In this document: in pieces, positions 24,875 to 32,574 of the stretch
How the letters are laid out: each line of letters begins with the position of its first letter
How positions within the stretch are numbered: position 1 is the stretch's first letter
Assembly: GCA_964408155.1 (NCBI GenBank)
Contig: CAYOYJ010000002.1
Coordinates: 1 to 41,124 of the forward strand
Reading direction: 5' to 3'
Origin: JAAYKM01 sp964408155
GTDB lineage: Bacteria > Desulfobacterota > Syntrophia > Syntrophales > JAAYKM01
DNA length: 41,124 nt
Notes under the pieces: generated by a model
Database searches by the model: none
What the model was told of the DNA's origin: nothing
Seen by the model: only the letters and a program-made list of their open reading frames with translations
Program-made: the position numbers and the translations under genes

Positions 24875-25334
24875 CTGTCACCCCTCCTTTCGTCAAAACC
24901 GGTCCATGAACCAAATTGCGATGGCATTGCATGCAGTTGGCCCCACCGGACGCCATATTGGTTTTTTCCACCGTGGAAAAGTGGCAGCGCAGACAGTTTC
25001 CATTGACGATTTCCCGCCCGCAGTCGGTCAGTTTGATCGCATCGGGATAGGAACGCAGTGTTTCATAATACAAATCGCGCATACCGACAGCCGCCTTATA
25101 GCCGACCTGAGTGACAAGGTTGCTGTCCGGCAGATGACATTCGATGCAGGCGAACTGCTTATGATTCGACTGCTGCCAGCCGGCATGGACCTGCGCCATG
25201 GAATGACAGGCAGCGCAGAACCGCGGGGTACCGGCAAGATGATATCCTCCAGCCGAAACAGCAGCCAGCACCAAACCGATGAAAATACCAACGGCAGCCA
25301 CTCCGGCAGAACCTTTTAGAAGTTTCTGGATCAT
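24867..25334 (-). CDS. nrfH: Tetraheme quinol dehydrogenase NrfH
   Basis: The 155-residue NapC/NirT-family cytochrome takes electrons from menaquinol and passes them to NrfA. One N-terminal membrane anchor (about 10-32) is followed by four heme sites: CAACHSM (40-46, with the Met that ligates heme 1 in NrfH), CIECH (63-67), CLRCH and CMQCH. The open frame continues to 25715, but ATG 25334 with AGGGGGAG upstream gives the normal length. It overlaps nrfA by 8 nt. 25335-25567 upstream shows no clear FNR/HcpR box. Confidence 0.94.
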   Translation of the reverse strand: MIQKLLKGSAGVAAVGIFIGLVLAAVSAGGYHLAGTPRFCAACHSMAQVHAGWQQSNHKQFACIECHLPDSNLVTQVGYKAAVGMRDLYYETLRSYPDAIKLTDCGREIVNGNCLRCHFSTVEKTNMASGGANCMQCHRNLVHGPVLTKGGVTVE

Positions 25335-25567
25335 GAACTCCCCCTGTGAAGTCGGAACACCTGGTACCGTTTCCGTCTGAAAAACGTAACCACGGAAAAA
25401 GACTCGTAAAACTGAAAACACCTGACAGGCTGCCCGGTCGTAAACGGCGTCGGGGAAAAAATTATGATTGGCTTTTAAGCCGCAGAAACAGGCATCCGAT
25501 CCGATATGCGGAGCATAATGATAAGGCAAAATCCTGTCAAGGGAGAATCTCCATTGAATCAGGTTAT

Positions 25568-25876
25568 TTAAGATCGTGATGGTCGGTTTTTTAGTTTGCG
25601 ATTCAGATGTTTCAGAGCCAAAAGCGGGTGGCGCCAGACCATGCGGGGACCGGCATAACGCATCACTTCCCTGATTTTCACCCGCATGTCCGGTTTGAAG
25701 CAGTGGACCGTACAATCCGCACAGGCCGGTTTATGCTCTCCGAAGGGGCACTTCGCGATGCGCCCCGCCGCATAATCCGCCATTTGAGCGCAGGCATCAC
25801 AAAGTCCCTTGCTGCCGTGGCGATCGCGGCAGTAAAGTTCAATCATCAATTGAACGGTTTCCGTTTCTCGATCCAT
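25568..25876 (-). CDS. YgbA_NO family (nitrous-oxide-stimulated promoter) protein
   Basis: The 102-residue Cys-rich protein has the family layout: METMI-type helix with IELYCRDRHG, LCDACAQMADYA, RIAKCPFG, KPACADCTVHCF and the MRYAGPRMVWRHP signature. E. coli YgbA is under NsrR control and helps nitrosative-stress recovery; the cysteine set suggests an iron-sulfur or zinc site. ATG 25876 has GGGGAAG 4-5 nt upstream; a longer frame to 25900 is not needed. Its position between nrfHA and hcp supports a nitric-oxide role. Confidence 0.85.
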   Translation of the reverse strand: MDRETETVQLMIELYCRDRHGSKGLCDACAQMADYAAGRIAKCPFGEHKPACADCTVHCFKPDMRVKIREVMRYAGPRMVWRHPLLALKHLNRKLKNRPSRS

Positions 25877-25980
25877 AAAGCTTCCCCAAAAAACTTGCAA
25901 AGACGTTCAGCGATATTCTGCCTGTTATCGGGGCATGAAAAAAGCTGCTTCATGGGAGGTACTTTCCATAACGACTTAAC

Positions 25981-26029
25981 CCCCACACCCTAACCCTCCC
26001 CCGTCAAGGGGGAGGGTTAGGGTGTGGGG
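25981..26029. repeat. perfect 22-bp palindromic hairpin (REP-like)
   Basis: The arms 25981-26002 and 26008-26029 are perfect complements (CCCCACACCC... and ...GGGTGTGGGG) around the 5-nt loop GTCAA. The arms are C-only or G-only rich with TAACCC/GGGTTA centres. No T-run follows on either strand, so a standard terminator is not supported. It sits between ygbA and hcp in a 216-nt gap. Palindromes of this kind are dispersed in many genomes. Confidence 0.85.
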
Positions 26030-26092
26030 TACAAACTGGTAACATAGTTTACAAAACAAACCAGGTACAGGGTTTACACTTTTCAGTTACGA

Positions 26093-27727
26093 CTAACACC
26101 CGGCCATCATGGCTTCCACGTCACCTTTCACGTCGCCTGCGGCCTTGATTCCAAAGTTCTCTACCAAAATTTTGGCCACATTGGGCGAGAGAAACGCCGG
26201 CAGCGTCGGTCCGAGGCGGATCCCCTTGACGCCGAGATAGAGCAGGGCCAGCAGCACCGCCACCGCTTTCTGCTCGTACCAAGCCACGTCAAAGGACAGG
26301 GGCAGTTCGTTGATATCCTTCAGGCCGAAAACATCCTTGAGCGTAAGGGCAATCACCGCCAGGGAGTAGCAGTCGTTGCACTGACCGGCATCCAGGATCC
26401 GGGGAATGCCGCCGATATCGCCCAGATTGAGCTTGTTGTAACGGTACTTGGCGCATCCCGCCGTGAGGATGACGGCATCCTGAGGCAAGGTCTCCGCCAC
26501 CTCCTTAAAGTAGGAACGCTCTTTGTGCCGACCGTCACATCCCGCCATGACCACAAAGCGTTTGATGGCGCCGCTTTTTACAGCTTCGATCACCTTGTCC
26601 GCCAGTGCCAGAACCTGCTGACGGGCAAATCCACCGACGATGGCACCCGTCTCGATTTCCTTCGGCGGCGGGCAGGTCTTCGCCATCCCGATAACGGCCG
26701 AGAAATCCTTTGCCTTGCCGTCTTCACGGTCCGCGATGTGCTTCACCCCGGAATAACCGGCTGTGCCTGTCGTAAAGATCCGGTCCTTATAACTGTCCTT
26801 TGGAGGTACAATGCAGTTCGTGGTCATAATAATCGGTCCGTTGAAGGCTTCAAATTCCGTGTTCTGCTGCCACCAAGCGTTTCCATAGTTGCCGACGAAA
26901 TGGCCATACTTTTTAAAGGCCGGGTAATAGTTCGCCGGAAGCATTTCGCCATGGGTGTATACGTCGACACCGGTCCCCTCCGTCTGCTTCAACAATTCCT
27001 CCATATCCTTCAGGTCGTGTCCCGAAATAAGGATGCCCGGATTGTTCCGAACACCGATACTCACCTGGGTGAGCTCCGGATGGCCGTAGCAGGTCGTGTT
27101 GGCCTGATCCAGCAGGGCCATGGTCGTCACCGCGGTTTCGCCCGCCTTGAGTACCAGGGCAGTCAGATCGCCCGCCGAGAGATCCTTGGTCGTCGCCGCC
27201 AGGGCCTCCGCCAGGAAATTGTAAATCTTTGGATCTTCGTAACCCAACACCTCGGCGTGATGAGCATAAGCCGCAATCCCTTTGGCCCCGTAAATCAGCA
27301 GTTCTCGTAAAGACCGGATATCTTCGTTCTCCGTCGCCAGGACACCCACAGTTTTCGCCTTGGCGACAAAAGCCGCCTCCCCGTCCGCAGTCCAGGAGAC
27401 CGCATCCGGCACCGCCTGACCGAAGGTTTCTCCATATTTGGAGAACAGATCCTTCTTCAGGACAAGCCCCTCTTTAATCAGGGACACCAGCCTTACATCG
27501 TCGAAATTCGTGTTCGTTAATGTTGCAAACAGGGCCTGACTGAGAAACCGACCGATCTTCACATCTTCCTGGCCGGCCGCGATGGCCTTTTCTTCCAGCA
27601 AAGCCACTCCTTTGAGAACATAGACCAGGGCGTCCTGCAATTCCGCCGTGTTTTCCTTCTTTCCGCAAACCCCGCTTTTCACACAACCCTCATTTTTCAG
27701 CGCTTCCTGACATTGAAAACAGAACAT
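26093..27727 (-). CDS. hcp: Hydroxylamine reductase / hybrid-cluster protein
   Basis: The 544-residue protein carries an N-terminal [4Fe-4S] set C3, C6, C15, C21 (CX2CX8CX5C, the class I anaerobe spacing) and the hybrid-cluster ligands in SGHDLKDMEELL, TTNCIVPP, LTAGCAKYRYN and AGQCNDCYS, with the C-terminal WYEQKAV. It is an NO reductase and hydroxylamine reductase. AGAGGAGG precedes ATG 27727. It is cotranscribed with the iron-sulfur gene upstream (69 nt gap), whose promoter region has an HcpR-like site. Confidence 0.96.
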   Translation of the reverse strand: MFCFQCQEALKNEGCVKSGVCGKKENTAELQDALVYVLKGVALLEEKAIAAGQEDVKIGRFLSQALFATLTNTNFDDVRLVSLIKEGLVLKKDLFSKYGETFGQAVPDAVSWTADGEAAFVAKAKTVGVLATENEDIRSLRELLIYGAKGIAAYAHHAEVLGYEDPKIYNFLAEALAATTKDLSAGDLTALVLKAGETAVTTMALLDQANTTCYGHPELTQVSIGVRNNPGILISGHDLKDMEELLKQTEGTGVDVYTHGEMLPANYYPAFKKYGHFVGNYGNAWWQQNTEFEAFNGPIIMTTNCIVPPKDSYKDRIFTTGTAGYSGVKHIADREDGKAKDFSAVIGMAKTCPPPKEIETGAIVGGFARQQVLALADKVIEAVKSGAIKRFVVMAGCDGRHKERSYFKEVAETLPQDAVILTAGCAKYRYNKLNLGDIGGIPRILDAGQCNDCYSLAVIALTLKDVFGLKDINELPLSFDVAWYEQKAVAVLLALLYLGVKGIRLGPTLPAFLSPNVAKILVENFGIKAAGDVKGDVEAMMAGC

Positions 27728-27796
27728 AGCTTCCTCCTCTTCGTGTTAAATTAATTTTATGTTTTGCGTTTGTGTTCACTGATTTTCGCATCTATT

Positions 27797-28636
27797 TTAC
27801 AGCCATCGTTCCCGGACGATATCACCGCCGATGCCGACGACAACCTCCTTGATCGGCACCTTCCGCCCGGCTTGGGCCGCCGCCTTCAGGGCCAGCTGGG
27901 ACAATCCGCCGCAGCAAGGCACTTCCATGATCATGACGGTGATCGTATTCACTTCCGCCTGATCGATCAGGGCAATAAGCTTCTCAAGATAAATATCCGA
28001 TCCTTCGTCCAACTTCGGGCAAGCGATGACCAACTTTTTCCCCGTCAACCAGTTGCCGTGGAAATTGCCTACCGCAAAGGCGGTGCAATCCGCCGCCACC
28101 AGCAGATCGGCTTTGCGGAAGTAAGCTGCCGTAGGCGAAATCAGATGAAGTTGGATCGGCCAGTGGGAAAGCGCTGAGGGAATCTCCCCCACCGGCGTTG
28201 TTTTTGGGGCCTCCCGGCTCAAGTCGCGTGGCACCGCGCTGGGACAACCGCAGGCTGTCCCATGACCGGCAACCGGTTTTTCCAAATCAGGAACAGCAAT
28301 GCCATTTTCCCGCAGCCAAGTCAAGGCTTCGCCCAGATACCGGCTTTGACCGTGCTCCCTGAGATGCAGGAGATGGGCTTTAAGCACATTGGGGCCCTTG
28401 GCGGCAATTTCCCTCGCAACGAGACGCTCATCATAGGGCGACGCCTCACGTTCTTCGATGGTTATGGCGTCGAAGGGACAATGGCCGATGCAGGCCCCCA
28501 GACCGTCGCAGGCAACTTCACTGACCAGCCGTGCCTTCCCGTCGATCAGTTGCAGGGCCCCTTCGGGGCAGTTGATGATGCAGTCGCCGCAGCCGGTACA
28601 TTTTTCTTCATCGATTTTTATGATCTGGCGTTTCAT
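27797..28636 (-). CDS. Hcp-associated iron-sulfur (ferredoxin-domain) protein
   Basis: Residues 1-60 are a ferredoxin domain with two clusters: CTGCGDCIINCPEGA, and CDGLGACIGHCPFDAI. The rest (about 60-279) is a conserved region with GTACGCPSA, a central DCTAFAVGNFHGNWLTG, and EVPCCGGLSQLA, typical of the Hcp partner of anaerobes. It likely passes electrons to Hcp. GAGGAGG precedes ATG 28636. First gene of the pair; the HcpR-like palindrome lies 66 nt upstream. Confidence 0.88.
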   Translation of the reverse strand: MKRQIIKIDEEKCTGCGDCIINCPEGALQLIDGKARLVSEVACDGLGACIGHCPFDAITIEEREASPYDERLVAREIAAKGPNVLKAHLLHLREHGQSRYLGEALTWLRENGIAVPDLEKPVAGHGTACGCPSAVPRDLSREAPKTTPVGEIPSALSHWPIQLHLISPTAAYFRKADLLVAADCTAFAVGNFHGNWLTGKKLVIACPKLDEGSDIYLEKLIALIDQAEVNTITVMIMEVPCCGGLSQLALKAAAQAGRKVPIKEVVVGIGGDIVRERWL

Positions 28637-28701
28637 GTCGGCCTCCTCGTTTGAAATGATGGTTTTGGATAGTCTTATGCCATGAAAAACCGGGGATAGA
28701 A

Positions 28702-28715
28702 TTGACGTAAGTCAA
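28702..28715 (-). promoter_or_regulatory. HcpR/FNR-type operator upstream of ferredoxin–hcp
   Basis: TTGACGTAAGTCAA is a perfect palindrome (TTGAC-N4-GTCAA) of the CRP/FNR class, resembling the HcpR sites known before hcp operons of Desulfovibrio. A possible -10 (CATAAG) lies about 31 nt downstream on the minus strand, near the distance for a class II activator. No hcpR gene is in the window. Confidence 0.7.
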
Positions 28716-28836
28716 GAAAGAGGATTTTTTTAACGTTTGAAAGAAAAATTTAAAGCCTTTTCTACGAACGACGATCATTTTTCCACGTGATTTATCCCGG
28801 CCATTCAAATAGTATGGCAATCCTACGGATGTCTTG

Positions 28837-29131
28837 ATGCAGCTTGTCGTCAAAAAATTATTTTGAGCTGAGCTTGATGGTCATACTTTCGGACGTGGCC
28901 GTCGGCAGGAAAATTTCCTCCATGGGAGGACTGATCGCCATCGTGCCACTGACCGGTCTGATCGCCATGCTTTGGTTGTACGGTGATACCACCGGGAGAA
29001 TCAGGAGGCCATGCAACGACATTCAAAGGCCCTGTCCGGGATTATCCCTGCCATGCTCTTCTTTGCCGTCGCGGTGACAGGATTTTGCAAAGAATGGGGC
29101 TCCTGCGCTGCTTCTTGCCGGTTTCGCCGTC
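28837..29131 (+). pseudogene. Frameshifted DUF3147-family membrane protein gene
   Basis: The intact signature SMGGLIAIVPLTGLIAMLWL with LYGDTTG is one frame away from an N-terminal MQLVVKKLF (ATG 28837) that hits a stop. After GDTTG the frame shifts again to ENQEAMQRHSKALSGIIPAM, then again to RILQRMG and once more to GAPALLLAGFAV. In order these give a DUF3147-like protein with three or four membrane helices, split by at least four frame changes. A decayed gene is inferred, and the alternative is indel errors at A or G runs. It runs directly into the panE remnant. Confidence 0.65.
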
Positions 29132-29524
29132 TTGACCAAGTTCCTGTTCATCGCCCCCTTCGGCCTCGTCACGGCATGTTTTGGCAAGACGATCGACGAG
29201 GTCCGGGAGCCGGAAGAACTGCGTAATCTTGCTATGACGGTCATGCAGGAAGTTTACTCCCTGACTGTAAAAAAAGGCATTACCTTGCCGCCGTCGATCA
29301 TTGACGATACGCTCCAAACCGTCGTCGGTTTTCCTCCTGAAACGCGTACCTCTTTCCAGCGCGACTTTGCCGAGCTGAACAGGCCCGGCGAACACGATAT
29401 TCTGGGCAACACCGTTCTGCGCCTCGGCCGGGCATGCAGTGTCCCCACGCCGGTGACGGCGGACATCCTGACCCGCCTGCAAAAACAAAAGAAAATGGAC
29501 AATTGTTCCGGTATCGTGTATTGA
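29132..29524 (+). pseudogene. C-terminal fragment of 2-dehydropantoate 2-reductase
   Basis: Residues resemble the ApbA/PanE C-terminal domain: KFLFIAPFGLVTACFGKTI, RTSFQRDFAELNRPGEHDIL, LGNTVLRLGRACSVPTPVT. Those segments match the substrate-binding helical half (the usual S-M-x-x-D and E-x-d-x-l-N-G positions; the first reads SFQRD and the second is altered to EHDILGN). The NADPH-binding N-terminal Rossmann half is missing and replaced by the DUF3147 remnant. The frame has no good start codon. PanE makes pantoate for CoA; this copy cannot be functional. Confidence 0.65.
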
Positions 29525-29566
29525 TCTTGCCGAAGTATCCGAACGCTAACCTGGAGAAAGGGTTAC

Positions 29567-30520
29567 ATGGGGGTCCTGCAACTGCTTCGACAGATGCATG
29601 CAGAGGGAACTCTAAGCTCCGCACAGCTTGACGTCCTGTCTGCCATCCACGGAAAAGAGCGCTTTTCTCTTCATTACGAACTGCGGGGGCTGATTTACGC
29701 CGGGGTGCTTCTGGTTATTCTGGGCGCTGGCCTGACCATCAAGACCTACCTTGCCGAACTGGGACACATCGCCATCATTACTTCCCTGTCCCTTTGCGCC
29801 TCCGCCGCTCTCGTTTACTGCTTTTTCCGGGGGAAAGCTTACAACCGCAAAGAAGTCTCCCCACCCAGCATCGGTTTCGATTACGTTCTCTTGCTCGGGT
29901 GTTCCCTTTACTCTCTGGATATTGCCTACATCGAAACCCAGTTTCACCTGCTGGGCGACACCTGGGACAGTTATCTTCTGATATCCTCCGTACTGTTCTT
30001 CTATCTGGCCTATCGCTTCGACAACCGGCTTGTGCTGTCTTTGGCCCTGGGAACCCTGGCCGCCTGGTTCGGTTTTAAACTCAATTGGGCGGGATTTTCC
30101 TTCTGGGATTACCATCGACTTTACGCCATTACCTTCGGACTCCTGAGTCTTTCCGCCGGATTGTCTTTATGGCGACTCGACATCAAGCGGCACTTCCTGG
30201 ACATCTATCTCAATTTCGCCCTCCATTTCCTGTTTATTGCCCTCGTTTCAGGGGTGTTTGCCTACGGTTTTTCTTCTCTGTATTTTGCCGGTCTGGTTGT
30301 CCTCGGCGCCATCGTCATCTCCTATGCCCTGCAAAGGCGGACGTTCCTCTATTTTCTCTATGCGGTTCTTTATGGTTACGTGGCATTGAGTTATCTCGTT
30401 CTCGATACGCTGAAGCCTGCTTATTCCACCGGTTGGATTTTCGCCTATTTTATCGTCTCTTCTCTGGTTGCGGTGCGGCTGATCATGAAAGTTTCGCGCC
30501 GTTTCAAGGAGGCACCATGA
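29567..30520 (+). CDS. DUF2157 membrane protein
   Basis: The 317-residue protein has a short cytoplasmic N-terminal helix (LLRQMHAEGTLSSAQ) and eight to ten membrane segments (from about 40 to 310). It matches the DUF2157 pattern, function unknown. AAGGG lies 5 nt before ATG 29567. Its stop overlaps the start of the next gene (ATGA), and the two are likely to form a coupled pair. It has no obvious catalytic residues. Confidence 0.75.
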   Translation: MGVLQLLRQMHAEGTLSSAQLDVLSAIHGKERFSLHYELRGLIYAGVLLVILGAGLTIKTYLAELGHIAIITSLSLCASAALVYCFFRGKAYNRKEVSPPSIGFDYVLLLGCSLYSLDIAYIETQFHLLGDTWDSYLLISSVLFFYLAYRFDNRLVLSLALGTLAAWFGFKLNWAGFSFWDYHRLYAITFGLLSLSAGLSLWRLDIKRHFLDIYLNFALHFLFIALVSGVFAYGFSSLYFAGLVVLGAIVISYALQRRTFLYFLYAVLYGYVALSYLVLDTLKPAYSTGWIFAYFIVSSLVAVRLIMKVSRRFKEAP

Positions 30521-31731
30521 ACATCTGCCTCTATACACCGGAACAGGAAGAAAACATCTTCATCCAGAGGCGGGCCAGAACCTGGCAGCGTTCGGGGTTA
30601 ATCTCGAAAAACCAATTTAAACTTATTGAGGAACGAACCTCCAGCCAAGTCGCAGAAACGTCCTTCTTCTTCCGAATCCTCTACTTCATTTTCACCTGGA
30701 TCTGCCTTGGTGCAACAATCGGGTTGGTCACCTGGATGCTGGATCTCGACGATGAAGGATCGATTGGTTTTCTATTCCTGCTTTTCAGCATTCCATTTTA
30801 CGTTCTTGCGGAATACCTGGTACGGCGCTACCGCGTATTCCGCCACGGCATCGAGGAAGCCCTGGCTCTGATGAGCCTGGCACTATTTTGCGGAGGCGCG
30901 GTGCTGCTTGTTTTATCCTTGCCCGGACATCCGGATGATCATCTGATGACACTCCTGACTGCATTACTGGTTTGCCTCTTCTCGTTCTGGCTTTACATCC
31001 GCTTTGGTTTCTTGTACGCAGCCCTGATCAGCACCGTAGCCCTCGGTTTTCTCCCCTTTCAGTTTTCTCTGTCGCCGATTTGGGAACGGAGTCTCCTTTT
31101 TTTGCTTCTCAGTCTTCTGTTTCTCATCAGTTTGCAAACCGAATCCGACACCCCGGCGGACTTCCGGAAAAAGCACAAAGGCATCATCCAAGCCTGCCTT
31201 TTTATGGGGCTTTATCTGACGGTAAACATGCGGATCTTTACGGTTGCAGAATCCTGGTTCGGCCAGACACCTCCTCATCTCGTCCCTCACGCCGGGTTGC
31301 CTCCGGAGGCGTACTGGTTTTCCTATGCCTTGACTTTTTTGGTCCCCATATGGGGATTATTTCTGGCCATCAAAACACGGAAACGGGCGCTGATGAACGC
31401 GGCGGGCATCGCCCTGGCTCTAAGTCTGGCGACCAACAAGGATTACCTGGGACTGACACACTACAGTTGGGACCCGATTATCTTCGGCGCAACTCTCATC
31501 GGTGCCGCGGTGCTGATGATTCGCTGGCTGGCCGGGGGGAAAAACAAGGAACGTTATGGTTTTACCGCGGAGAACATTTTAAAACCGGAACGCTACGACT
31601 TGAGCCTTACCGAAATCGGCGCCGCCGTGATGCCCGGTGTCATGATGGCGTCGACCGAAACGGCCCCGACGGAACCCTCGCCCTTTGAAGGCGGTCAATC
31701 CGGAGGCGGGGGGGCATCCCGAAATTTCTGA
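30517..31731 (+). CDS. Membrane protein, DUF4401-like partner of DUF2157
   Basis: The 404-residue protein starts at ATG 30517 (GGAGG upstream), overlapping the DUF2157 stop by 4 nt. A cytoplasmic N-terminus (1-50, with SKNQFKLIEERTSSQ) precedes about ten membrane segments from 52 to 345, and a Gly/Pro/Ser-rich tail ends it (about 375-404). The pattern resembles DUF4401, which often accompanies DUF2157; that family call is tentative. The open frame beginning at 30085 is not used, since its first 140 residues overlap the previous gene. Confidence 0.75.
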   Translation: MNICLYTPEQEENIFIQRRARTWQRSGLISKNQFKLIEERTSSQVAETSFFFRILYFIFTWICLGATIGLVTWMLDLDDEGSIGFLFLLFSIPFYVLAEYLVRRYRVFRHGIEEALALMSLALFCGGAVLLVLSLPGHPDDHLMTLLTALLVCLFSFWLYIRFGFLYAALISTVALGFLPFQFSLSPIWERSLLFLLLSLLFLISLQTESDTPADFRKKHKGIIQACLFMGLYLTVNMRIFTVAESWFGQTPPHLVPHAGLPPEAYWFSYALTFLVPIWGLFLAIKTRKRALMNAAGIALALSLATNKDYLGLTHYSWDPIIFGATLIGAAVLMIRWLAGGKNKERYGFTAENILKPERYDLSLTEIGAAVMPGVMMASTETAPTEPSPFEGGQSGGGGASRNF

Positions 31732-31775
31732 GCGGAGGAGAGAATAGCGCAGAAGGTTCAACGAGGGAAAACGCC

Positions 31776-32330
31776 TCAGGGTTTGCGGCAGACGATCTGG
31801 GCAACGGCGCGTTCCGGATCAGACTGAATACCCTCGAAGTCATGCAGTATTTCCCAGTCGCCAAAACACTGCCGCAACTCACCGGGTTGCAGCAGAAAGT
31901 CCGGGTTGGTCGGTTTTCCATAGCGGACCTGATCGACCGTAAAGGTTTCATAAAGGAGAATGCCACCGGATTGGATGGCTCTTTTGATGACCGGCATCAG
32001 GGGGCGATGCAGGTAACGGAAAACAAGGACGCCGCCGTAAGCGGTTTCTTCCAGTGGTGCGGAATCTCCTTTTTCAAGGTCCAGCACCATAAAACGGGGG
32101 GATACCCTTTTAAGCGAGGCCAGTTCCCTTGCACGCGACAGGGCTTCTTCCGAAATGTCACACAGGACGACAGGAACCCCGAGGGTCGCCAGGTAGATGC
32201 CGTTACGTCCGTTGCCGCAGGCTAAATCCAGGACGGGGCCCGAAAGCGGATGCTGCGTGAACAGATCGGTGTGCACCCGTAACAGGGTTGCCGGTTCCAT
32301 ATTGGTATGGGTGTGATGTGTATCGCTCAT
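31776..32330 (-). CDS. Class I SAM-dependent methyltransferase (TehB-like)
   Basis: The 184-residue protein has motif I VLDLACGNGRNGIYLA, motif II at VVLCDISEEAL, and a motif III-like VFRYLHRPLMP; the last differs from ordinary small-molecule methyltransferases. A TehB-type role (tellurite or oxyanion tolerance) is only a resemblance. The N-terminal HHTHTN is His-rich. ATG 32330 lacks a clear ribosome site; Met 11 is the alternative. It converges with the DUF4401-like gene. Confidence 0.8.
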   Translation of the reverse strand: MSDTHHTHTNMEPATLLRVHTDLFTQHPLSGPVLDLACGNGRNGIYLATLGVPVVLCDISEEALSRARELASLKRVSPRFMVLDLEKGDSAPLEETAYGGVLVFRYLHRPLMPVIKRAIQSGGILLYETFTVDQVRYGKPTNPDFLLQPGELRQCFGDWEILHDFEGIQSDPERAVAQIVCRKP

Positions 32331-32574
32331 GACGCCGAATCATAGCCAAAATTTCGCTTCATGGCAAGCTCCTGCTGGGGACGACGGTGTAGAAAGGATG
32401 ATTATCCCATCATCCGACATATTCATCACAAGAATGGCTGACGCCGTCATGAATTATGTGATAGAACGCACAAATACTTTGGAAAAGAACAGCAAAAGGA
32501 TTTCGTCATGCGAAGCCCGTTTCGCTTTTCCCTGAGCCACAATAAAATGAGATGTCACGGAGGAGGTTTATGGA

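Noticed and set aside
30085..30516. N-terminal extension of the DUF4401-like frame
   Set aside because: It lies entirely inside the DUF2157 gene; the ATG at 30517 with GGAGG fits the coupled start.
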